The notes under the pieces: generated by a model
Seen by the model: the letters and a program-made list of their open reading frames with translations, nothing else
The model's database searches: none
Told to the model about the DNA's origin: nothing
Part shown: positions 38,090-45,705 of the stretch, piece after piece
Layout of the letters: each line of letters begins with the position of its first letter
How positions within the stretch are numbered: position 1 is the first letter of the stretch
Position numbers and translations under genes: made by a program
NCBI RefSeq assembly: GCF_040549045.1
Contig: NZ_JBEWTB010000001.1
Location: forward strand, 124,001-188,000
From: Endozoicomonas sp. NE40
GTDB taxonomy: Bacteria > Pseudomonadota > Gammaproteobacteria > Pseudomonadales > Endozoicomonadaceae
Reading direction: 5' to 3'
Length of the DNA: 64,000 nt

Positions 38090-40300
38090 ATGCCTGATTC
38101 CGAGAAAAAAAAAGAGATCAAAGGTTATTTTGAGGCGGGAGATATCCCCACTGCTCAGGATTTCTCTAAGCTGATTGATTTAAGTACTGACGCTACAGAG
38201 CTTGAAGGTACGATTAATGCTGACCGTATCCCTGATCTGTCTGCGACCAAGGTCACAACGGATATGTTCGCTGCTGACCGTATCCCTGATCTGTCTGCGA
38301 CCAAGATCACAACGGATGCGTTAGATGCCGATCGTATACCTGACCTGTCTGCGACCAAAATCACAACGGATGCGTTAGCTGTTGAGCGTATTCCCGACCT
38401 GTCCGCGAACAAAATCACAGCGGATACGTTAGGTGTCGATCGTATACCTGAGCTGTCTGCGAGCAAGATCACAACGGACACATTAGCTGTTGATCGTATA
38501 CCTGATCTGTCAGCGACCAAGATCACAACGGATGCGTTAGGCGCTGAGCGTATACCCGACCTGTCTGCGACCAAGATCACAACGGATACATTCACTGCTG
38601 ATCGTATACCCGACCTGTCAGCGAGCAAGATCACAGCGGATACGTTAGATGCTGATCGTATCCCTGTTCTGTCAGCGAGCAAGATCACAGCGGATACGTT
38701 AGATGCTGCACGTATTCCTGAGCTGTCAGCGAGCAAGATCACAACGGATATGTTAGATGCTGATCGTATACCCGACCTGTCAGCGAGCAAGATCACAGCG
38801 GATACGTTAGATGCTGATCGTATCCCTGCTCTGTCAGCGAGCAAGATCACAGCGGATACGTTAGATGCTGATCGTATCCCTGCTCTGTCAGCGAGCAAGA
38901 TCACAGCGGATACGTTAGATGCTGATCGTATCCCTGCTCTGTCAGCGAGCAAGATCACAACGGACACGTTAGATGCTGCACGTATTCCTGAGCTGTCTGC
39001 GAGCAAGATCACAGCGGATACATTCACTGCTGAGCGCATCCCTGACCTGTCCGCCAATAAAATTACCGGCGATACACTGTCAACAAGTGTCCTCCCCGAC
39101 GCTACTACTGACGACAAAGGTTCGGTACAGCTGGCCACCGCCGCTGATGTATTACTGGCAGAAAGTCCGTCTCTGGTTATGACGCCTGCCTCCAGTCGTT
39201 CACTGATTGCGCGCATGGTCTGGCCCAGTAGCCGCAGCAAGAAAAACGAGGTTCCGTTCAGCGGTGCCGTGAACGGCTACAAAAACAGGGGAATGCTTCC
39301 CTATGGGTTTACCTACAATGACTATGTCACTACGCAGGATGGCTCTCACCTGCTGCTTACCAAAGGCTGGAACACGGTTGATCTCCGCGTACTGCGCTGG
39401 GATGGTGCCTACTTTACGGAGGTGCAAACCATTGCCAGTTCCGGTCAGTACAGCAAATTCAGGCTGATGAATTTTGACGGGGTGACGGTGTTGTACGACG
39501 GTAATAGAGCGTATACCTGGAAAGCCCAGACAGCGACCTTTGAAGAAACCGGTCTGATCTCCGGATTTACCTTTACCAACACGACCCATGCCCACTACGG
39601 TGTCGCCTATGACGGGTTATTCCGGGTTGCCATTGCTGACCGGCTGGACAACTGTCACCTGTTTACCCTGGATGATCCTTACCAGCCCCATATACTGACC
39701 CCGGTCGGCGAAATACCTTTTGCGGTACCAACGGAGCAGCTTGCATCATCAAACGCTGTCTACAGGGTTCTTCATCTGGACGGCAATCCGGTTTATGGTC
39801 TGCTGGCTACGACGATTGATGTGGACTCTGATCAAATCCGGTTCTACCGGGTGCAACCCGGAACCTCGACGATCGACCCCCTTTCCACAGGTATACTGCC
39901 TACCGGTGGGCTCTACACGGCGGGACAACTGGTTTATCAGGATTCGGCACAGGTAATTATCGCTCATGCCGGAAACGAGTACGCCGGTAAGGTACACAGT
40001 CTGGATGGCACTGCCGCTACCCTTACTGCCACCGACCTTGGCAGCTATGACCAGCTCTCTAATGGCGGTGATATTAAACTGTTCAGCGTCGGCACCCAAC
40101 CCTACATGATGATTCAGGAAGGGCCGGTATCGTCTGAGCATATCGCCATTTACCAGCTGGACGGAGCGGGCAAAACGAAGGTTGTCACCCTTCCCAACCA
40201 GATTACATCGGCAAGCGGATTGGCGCTGGCGGTATTCGATGACCGTCTTCTGATTATAAACGGCAATGAACAGAATGTTTTTGAGCTGATCATTGAATAG
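38090..40300 (+). CDS. Second repetitive fibre/appendage protein with C-terminal beta domain
   Basis: A 736-residue protein. Residues 10-33 (KEIKGYFEAGDIPTAQDFSK then LID) match the N-terminus of the giant fibre, so both probably dock on the same baseplate site. Residues about 45-332 are sixteen 18-residue repeats of the form DRIPDLSATKITTDALDA, like a thin trimeric phage-fibre shaft. The C-terminal ~360 residues (from VPFSGAVNGYKNRG) are beta-rich and propeller-like, with repeated YxxxxxTFEE/LLxDG strands, probably a binding head. Ribosome site GGAAGGAT. Confidence 0.83.
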   Translation: MPDSEKKKEIKGYFEAGDIPTAQDFSKLIDLSTDATELEGTINADRIPDLSATKVTTDMFAADRIPDLSATKITTDALDADRIPDLSATKITTDALAVERIPDLSANKITADTLGVDRIPELSASKITTDTLAVDRIPDLSATKITTDALGAERIPDLSATKITTDTFTADRIPDLSASKITADTLDADRIPVLSASKITADTLDAARIPELSASKITTDMLDADRIPDLSASKITADTLDADRIPALSASKITADTLDADRIPALSASKITADTLDADRIPALSASKITTDTLDAARIPELSASKITADTFTAERIPDLSANKITGDTLSTSVLPDATTDDKGSVQLATAADVLLAESPSLVMTPASSRSLIARMVWPSSRSKKNEVPFSGAVNGYKNRGMLPYGFTYNDYVTTQDGSHLLLTKGWNTVDLRVLRWDGAYFTEVQTIASSGQYSKFRLMNFDGVTVLYDGNRAYTWKAQTATFEETGLISGFTFTNTTHAHYGVAYDGLFRVAIADRLDNCHLFTLDDPYQPHILTPVGEIPFAVPTEQLASSNAVYRVLHLDGNPVYGLLATTIDVDSDQIRFYRVQPGTSTIDPLSTGILPTGGLYTAGQLVYQDSAQVIIAHAGNEYAGKVHSLDGTAATLTATDLGSYDQLSNGGDIKLFSVGTQPYMMIQEGPVSSEHIAIYQLDGAGKTKVVTLPNQITSASGLALAVFDDRLLIINGNEQNVFELIIE
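38222..39085 (+). repeat. Sixteen 54-bp tandem repeats in the second fibre
   Basis: Each unit begins GAT/GAC/GAG/GCA-CGT and the phase is exact from 38222 to the last unit at 39032 (15 x 54 bp). Three consecutive units near 38815-38940 are nearly identical, which points to recent slippage or recombination. Confidence 0.93.
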
Positions 40301-40330
40301 CCTGCTGACTCGAACAAGGTAACCCTGACC

Positions 40331-41791
40331 ATGTCTGAATTCGCCACGGAAACGGCTCCTCCGGAAGCAAGGCCCGCCCCGCCACTGCCAGCGGAAACCA
40401 CGCACAAACCTAAGCCGGTTACTGCGACGCCCTCACCTGTCGCAGCGCAGATGATGAGCGACCACTCCCTGTTACAAACCGGCTTGTCACAAAATGAGTG
40501 GTTACGACAGCCGTCAGCAGCAGTGGTCCAGCGAGCCCGGAAAAGCGTAGCGGCTGACTCCGGCGACAAACCCAAGTTTGAAATCTATGTGCCGGGCCAG
40601 TTCAGCTACAACAAAAAAGAGTTGACCGGTAACGACGCGTTCAAATTTGCCCAACAGATCAACAACACCTTTGTCAGCAACAATATGCCCGGGGGCTATG
40701 CCCTGAAGCTGGATCATAAAAACAGGAAGTGGTTTCTGGTGGGGCCTTTGGGGGTATCACTGTCTGAAGCGAAAGCCGTTGTGAAAGGGTTTAAGTTCAA
40801 GGGCAAGGTAGTGCTTCGTGGCGGTCCCAAACCAAAGCCGGTTATACAGGATGAGCCGGTCACTCCAGACCCGGGACCTATCATACCCGATGACCCGGTG
40901 ATCCCAGATCCGATCATACCGGATGATCCGGTTATACCTGATCCGAATATACCCGATGATCCTGTGATTCCTGACCCCGTCTTACCGGAACAGGAAACGA
41001 CCAGTCAGGAGTCGGCTACCCGGGGCTTTGCCCCGAAAATCACCGCCACTTATCTGGATAATGAAGGCAATGTCACCCGAACTGACGACGCAGACACGGT
41101 ACTGACCAGTCTTGGCAAAGTGAAACGGGTGGAATATGACCAGCTCAGCAATGTCCAGAAGCAGGCGGTGGGCAGTGCCGCAAACCTGCGTAGCCGGGTC
41201 AACAGTCTTGAGGCTGCCGCTGCGCTGGACAGGGGTATCAGTCAGGGCTTGTATGGCGCACCGGCTAAAATAGCCGCCATGTCGGCGGGGGAAGCCGTGG
41301 CACAAGGCACTATTGACTGGCAGGAAGAGCTGTCGGCCGGCCATACGGGCTTCGCGCGTCTTAAAGGGCTGTTGCAGGATGCCGGATTCGGTAAAGAGGA
41401 TTTCCCCAAACTGCTGGACAAGAAGGTCACGGCTGAAGACAGCGACACAGACGACACCGCTGTGCCGGAAAAAGCCAGTGCAAAAGAACGACTGCAGCCT
41501 TATTCCGGCAAGGCTCGCCAGCTCAGACAGGCGCTTGGCTATGTCCGGGCCGGGGAGTTATGGAATGGTCTCAGTGGTTACGGAAACTCTTACAATGCCG
41601 TTGCCGGTTCGCTGTTGAACAATGAGGCACTGTCCCGACGCAACACCTCACCCGGTAAGCTGGAAGCGTCTGTTACCCGGGCGGCCAGTAATGGCGGTGT
41701 CGCCATGAAGACTTCAGCGCTGACGGTATCCTGGCTGGGTGATAAGGCTCACAGGGATTTCTGGTCGGGTAAAACGGATGCCCTGAAATAG
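40331..41791 (+). CDS. Candidate eCIS cargo with proline-rich linker, family unknown
   Basis: A 486-residue protein. Residues 1-70 are Pro/Ala/Thr-rich and disordered and end in AVVQR, like the VIQR segment of the 401-residue candidate toxin. A small folded domain (FEIYVPGQFSYNKKELTG to GKVVLRGG) follows at about 80-165. Next come tandem IPDDPVIPDP units (about 175-218). The C-terminal ~270 residues are helical (LSNVQKQAVGSAANLRSRVN, KARQLRQALGYVRAG) with no recognised motif. It lies 30 bp after the second fibre, so the two are probably co-transcribed. Confidence 0.75.
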   Translation: MSEFATETAPPEARPAPPLPAETTHKPKPVTATPSPVAAQMMSDHSLLQTGLSQNEWLRQPSAAVVQRARKSVAADSGDKPKFEIYVPGQFSYNKKELTGNDAFKFAQQINNTFVSNNMPGGYALKLDHKNRKWFLVGPLGVSLSEAKAVVKGFKFKGKVVLRGGPKPKPVIQDEPVTPDPGPIIPDDPVIPDPIIPDDPVIPDPNIPDDPVIPDPVLPEQETTSQESATRGFAPKITATYLDNEGNVTRTDDADTVLTSLGKVKRVEYDQLSNVQKQAVGSAANLRSRVNSLEAAAALDRGISQGLYGAPAKIAAMSAGEAVAQGTIDWQEELSAGHTGFARLKGLLQDAGFGKEDFPKLLDKKVTAEDSDTDDTAVPEKASAKERLQPYSGKARQLRQALGYVRAGELWNGLSGYGNSYNAVAGSLLNNEALSRRNTSPGKLEASVTRAASNGGVAMKTSALTVSWLGDKAHRDFWSGKTDALK

Positions 41792-41808
41792 GGAAACACC
41801 TGTGCCAG

Positions 41809-43131
41809 TTAATTAACGGCTGGTTTACCTTTGCGGTACCAGGTGCGCCGACTCATGCCCAGGGCTTCCCAGGGCTTTGTTTGACTCAGGGCGCTGGCTT
41901 CCCAGGTGGCACGATCTACCACGCCGGCGGCACGACGCTTCTTCTCCTTACGCAAGCGGTCACGCGTCCGGGATTCGGACCGGGAAATAATGGTCTTAAG
42001 CTGTTTCTGCTCATCGTCACCGATGCTCAGCAGGCTGATCAGGGTGTCGTTCTTCGGCGTGTATAAAGGAGGGTAGCGTCGTCCATTAAACTCGACCTTT
42101 TCACCCGCCTCAAACGCCCTCGCCTTACGGTACAGGGTTGACAGTTCCGATGACCGATAGCCCCAGTTCGGGTCCATCTGACGAGCCAGTTCCGCCGCTT
42201 CGTGCCATAACCCGCCGGAATGAGTCGCCCCGCTGAGCAGCAGGAAGTTCATCTGCCAGAACAGCAGGCTCATCCTCTCCCCTGCCTTCACCTTTCCATC
42301 TTTCTCCTTTCCCCCCTTTAGCATCCGCAGTTTTTGCAGGGTGCGAATATCTTCCAGCCGGTCCCAGGCCAGACGACGACCGCTGAACGACCGCTGCCCT
42401 TTTCCTGCCAGATCCGATACCAGCGACAGTCTGTTTTTCCGCTTTTTTCCCGCCTTTTCCAGATCCCACCGTGCCATTGGCAACAGCATTTCACACAACC
42501 ATTCAAAATCGTAACGCTTTGGTTTATCGTCCGTTCCGCTGGTGATGTGCAGAACCCTTGCCACCTGCTGACTGCGGCTGTTGACGGTATCGACCAGCCG
42601 TAATACACGGGAAGCGTCTTTTGCCCGGGGGTCAGCACCGGTTTCGTGCAGCAGATCGACCAGAAATCGCTGACAGGCGTTCCAGCGGGGCAGTGCCTGT
42701 CGTGGCAAGGTTCCATCCAGCAACCATTTGGCGTGCAGCCCCCGCCCGCTCCAGATCACCAGTGACGGTTGCGGTACCCCGGCCTGTTCGCAGAAATAGA
42801 GGAAACTGTCGACCTGCTGGTCAGGGGTGCGCCCTTTCGCCCAGGGCATGCGGTAGGTGTCGACATCGACAAACAGCAGGCCGATGCGTGCCAGGTTGAC
42901 CACCCGGCGGTTGGGTAACAGGAACTCAGCCTGGCTGATCCAGGTATCTTTGGTGGGATCGACCAGTGGCAGAACCTGGTGCAGATCGGTCAGACGATAG
43001 GAAACCTGTTGTTTGCGGTTAAGTTGCTGAATCAGCAATGAAAAGTAGCCGTAACGCCCCTGATCAAGATAACTGCCGGCTTCCGCCGTTGAGTCAATAT
43101 CCAGTGCATTCTGTATGCCCCCTGCCCCCAT
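41809..43131 (-). CDS. Archaeo-eukaryotic-primase-like replication protein
   Basis: About 440 residues from the ATG at 43131 (the frame is open to a TTG at 43188). Catalytic motifs of the AEP/PrimPol superfamily are visible in order: RIGLLFVDVD (Asp89/Asp91), VIWSGRGLHAKW (His133) and RVLRLVDTVNSRS (Asp181). The C-terminal end has a basic segment and a helix-turn-helix-like tail (WEALGMSRRTWYRKG). Plasmid RepB'/PrimPol proteins make primers at the origin, so this fits a plasmid backbone. It is convergent with the preceding cargo-like gene. Confidence 0.72.
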   Translation of the reverse strand: MGAGGIQNALDIDSTAEAGSYLDQGRYGYFSLLIQQLNRKQQVSYRLTDLHQVLPLVDPTKDTWISQAEFLLPNRRVVNLARIGLLFVDVDTYRMPWAKGRTPDQQVDSFLYFCEQAGVPQPSLVIWSGRGLHAKWLLDGTLPRQALPRWNACQRFLVDLLHETGADPRAKDASRVLRLVDTVNSRSQQVARVLHITSGTDDKPKRYDFEWLCEMLLPMARWDLEKAGKKRKNRLSLVSDLAGKGQRSFSGRRLAWDRLEDIRTLQKLRMLKGGKEKDGKVKAGERMSLLFWQMNFLLLSGATHSGGLWHEAAELARQMDPNWGYRSSELSTLYRKARAFEAGEKVEFNGRRYPPLYTPKNDTLISLLSIGDDEQKQLKTIISRSESRTRDRLRKEKKRRAAGVVDRATWEASALSQTKPWEALGMSRRTWYRKGKPAVN

Positions 43132-43178
43132 CGCGTCCCCATTCGCATCAACCGGTGGTGAAGTTTCATCGTTGCACC

Positions 43179-43223
43179 GGTTACACAAATGCGTCCACGG
43201 GGGGCGGGAAATGGTTACACAAA
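43179..43223. promoter_or_regulatory. 11-bp direct repeats in a divergent promoter region
   Basis: GGTTACACAAA occurs at 43179-43189 and 43213-43223, 34 bp apart, in the short region between the minus-strand primase-like gene and the plus-strand membrane protein gene. They may be binding sites for a shared regulator, and suggest that the upstream TTG of the primase-like frame is not the real start. Confidence 0.4.
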
Positions 43224-43298
43224 AGGTGTAGAAAGTCCTGAACTTCTGGCTAAAAGGATCGTCTACACTCTGTACTTTTTTTTATGGACGTTAATTAA

Positions 43299-44693
43299 AT
43301 GAGCAATGTTATATCCGAGGGATTATCAATACGAACAATAATGGCCGGGTTATTGATGACCCTTATTTTTGTATCAGGCAGCAGCTTTGGGGGGCTGACT
43401 GATAAAGAAAAAGGGATCAGAAACGCTAACAGGCATACTGCTGAACGCTACCTGGACATCGTTTTTGCCTCTGAAAATGAACGTTTTCTGATTGACCAGA
43501 TTAAATCTATTCACAAAGCCTATGTCCGGCAGGGCAAAACGATCGACTCTTTCCGGCTATCCAGAGACTTACGGAAAGCAGCGCTGACCGACCTTATACT
43601 ATCGGGGTTTGATATTTACTGGGAGAACACCAACTACCATATGAGGCACCGGTCTCATCTTCTGGAGGAACATCTTTACGACAGGGTGGTACCGGAAACC
43701 CAGCAAAATATCAGAGCCTATAACCAGAATGACTTTCTGGTACTGGATGAATTTCATGCCGGTGACAGGATCGAATCATTAAGAGCGTTAGTTGAACTGG
43801 CGGTACAACATGGTTTGTCAAAATACCCTTACAGCCCTTATTCACATAAGGCGCTGGCAAACCAGCTGGCTTATATTCTGATTGAACTGCATGAAATATA
43901 CTGGAAACCCAGGGCGCTACGAAACCTGAACGCCAGGTATCACGCAGCAAAAGCTGAAGCGAAGGGAAAGCCCTCGTTTGCTCACTATCGTCAACATCTT
44001 ATTAATACGCTGACTTCAGATCCCAATAAGACCCTGTGGTATACCTTCAAACCTGACAAGACTAGCGCAGGCAAGCCAGCAAGAGACTATAAATCGTTTC
44101 AGACCACTCTGGCGGGTCACTTTCCTGATGTTGAGGCTTTCGGTTCTGAATCCGTTAACAGGCGCCCAAAGTCGACCTATTCAAAGCCACAAGCGACAGT
44201 GAAACCGCCGGTTGCTGAAGAAACGTCGCCGAGTAAGCTGTATTTTGCAGCGAAGGTGGTGGCTGGCTGGTTTATTGGTGTCAATATTGTTGGAGCAGTC
44301 TGTTATTTCTGTTCAGGCAACCCGGGCCGGGACAAAAAAACCTTTGAAAGGGGTGAGGAAAACGCAGCGGGTGTTGAACACAATGGGGATGAAGAACCCT
44401 TCTATGAACGGAACCTGCGCAAACGTCGCTATAACGATAATAAACCCTCCATGCCCCTGGATCAGGGTGGCGGCAGTGTCTTCACTTCAGCGGTGTCAGT
44501 GGACAGAACTGCACCAGAGTCTGAGCTGACCCGGAGATTGTCATCCTCAGACGAGGACACAACCTCTTCCGGGTGGGGCTTCTCATCATGGGGTAGTCAG
44601 GAAGGTGACACCTCTTCAGACTGGGTTGGTACTAGCAATTCATTAGATGATGTACAAAACAGGGCTTACAGCGATAATGAAGATGGTTGGTAA
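43299..44693 (+). CDS. Unknown membrane-anchored protein
   Basis: A 464-residue protein I do not recognise. An N-terminal hydrophobic segment (IMAGLLMTLIFVSGSSFGG) looks like a signal peptide or anchor. Residues about 30-300 are helical and basic. A second hydrophobic helix (WFIGVNIVGAVCYFCSG) is at about 327-343, followed by a ~120-residue acidic, Ser/Asp-rich tail (SSSDEDTTSSGWGFSSWGSQ). Layout (export signal, globular domain, one TM, charged tail) is shared with the coiled-coil protein at 55-57 kb. It is convergent with the reductase gene. Confidence 0.7.
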   Translation: MSNVISEGLSIRTIMAGLLMTLIFVSGSSFGGLTDKEKGIRNANRHTAERYLDIVFASENERFLIDQIKSIHKAYVRQGKTIDSFRLSRDLRKAALTDLILSGFDIYWENTNYHMRHRSHLLEEHLYDRVVPETQQNIRAYNQNDFLVLDEFHAGDRIESLRALVELAVQHGLSKYPYSPYSHKALANQLAYILIELHEIYWKPRALRNLNARYHAAKAEAKGKPSFAHYRQHLINTLTSDPNKTLWYTFKPDKTSAGKPARDYKSFQTTLAGHFPDVEAFGSESVNRRPKSTYSKPQATVKPPVAEETSPSKLYFAAKVVAGWFIGVNIVGAVCYFCSGNPGRDKKTFERGEENAAGVEHNGDEEPFYERNLRKRRYNDNKPSMPLDQGGGSVFTSAVSVDRTAPESELTRRLSSSDEDTTSSGWGFSSWGSQEGDTSSDWVGTSNSLDDVQNRAYSDNEDGW

Positions 44694-44733
44694 CTTTTCA
44701 GTTCCACTATCAGCCCCGCTATCCAACCCCACT

Positions 44734-45690
44734 TCAAGCTTCGTTTGCCAGCGCCTTCAGACAGGCATCCCAGAGCCGGGCCAGGCTGGATAAATAGTCA
44801 GGCTGCTGATGACGTGTTTTCTGGTTCTCCACACACTCCGCCCGAATGGCATGGAGTGCGAGCAGGTTGGCGTAATCCCTCTCCTGCATTAATTCGTTGC
44901 TGCTGAGGCTCTTATCTTCAACAGGCATCACGGTGCGCCACTGTTCGGCGGGTACCGAGGTCATGGTGGGAAACCACAGCACAGGACCATTGCTTTCTGC
45001 CAGCAGTAGATTACCGTGGGGGAAGATGGCGGACAGCCGGTGGTTAATCAGGTTAGCGCTGCCATCGTCGTGTTCAGAAGAAAAGTTCTGGCACAACAGG
45101 GATACTGTGACGTCTTTTCCTTTGATGGTCAGTTGTCTGAAATACGCCTCTCTGGCTTCAGTATCCGCACAGGTGACCTCAAGGTTTTCCAGACTCCCCA
45201 TGGCACGACCCAGCATATCCAGCCCGGAATAGAGTGTTCTCAGGTTGACAGACACACTGAATGTCAGTGCTTTACTCATGTGCTCTGCGGTCTTTATGGC
45301 GTTAAAAAAAGCCTGGGGCGCATTCAGGTCAGCAAAATGCCCATTCACATGAAAACAACAGCCGTGTTGTTCAGCCAGTTTCAGGCAGGAGTCCATAGCT
45401 TCGAACCCCATGGGGTGTTCTGCCAGTACATGCACCTGCTGCCTGAGCAGTCCGTGGATAAGGTTCAGCCCTGCCGCGCCGGGAACCGCAACGCAGGCAA
45501 TATCAATATCCGACACCGGCAGTTGCGCAAGGTCGGTAAAATGCGGGACAGAGAAGTATTGCGCCAGTTCCTGTGAACGCTGGCTGCCCGTTGACAGAAT
45601 ACCTGCCAGCCTGAAGTCCTGAACGAAAGGGCTTGCGATGGCCCGGAGATACGTTGCCCCATAGTTGGTTCCGCACACCAGAATATTCAT
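44734..45690 (-). CDS. Thiazolinyl-imide-reductase-like oxidoreductase (Gfo/Idh/MocA)
   Basis: A 318-residue NAD(P)-dependent enzyme. The Rossmann start ILVCGTNYGATYLRA, GSQRSQELAQYFSVP, VHVLAEHPMG, AEQHGCCFHVNGHF and LRTLYSGLDMLGRAMG match the Irp3/PchG family, which reduces a thiazoline to a thiazolidine in yersiniabactin and pyochelin. It lies 15 bp after the YcaO gene with an AAGGA site, so it is in the same operon. Here the substrate would be an azoline made on a peptide, which would be an unusual use of the fold. Confidence 0.83.
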   Translation of the reverse strand: MNILVCGTNYGATYLRAIASPFVQDFRLAGILSTGSQRSQELAQYFSVPHFTDLAQLPVSDIDIACVAVPGAAGLNLIHGLLRQQVHVLAEHPMGFEAMDSCLKLAEQHGCCFHVNGHFADLNAPQAFFNAIKTAEHMSKALTFSVSVNLRTLYSGLDMLGRAMGSLENLEVTCADTEAREAYFRQLTIKGKDVTVSLLCQNFSSEHDDGSANLINHRLSAIFPHGNLLLAESNGPVLWFPTMTSVPAEQWRTVMPVEDKSLSSNELMQERDYANLLALHAIRAECVENQKTRHQQPDYLSSLARLWDACLKALANEA

Positions 45691-45705
45691 GGTCAGTCCT
45701 TTTGT

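Noticed and set aside
38155..39240. 361-residue minus-strand frame opposite the second fibre
   Set aside because: It is a mirror of the 54-bp repeats (VILLADRSGIRSA-type repeats) without independent coding signs.
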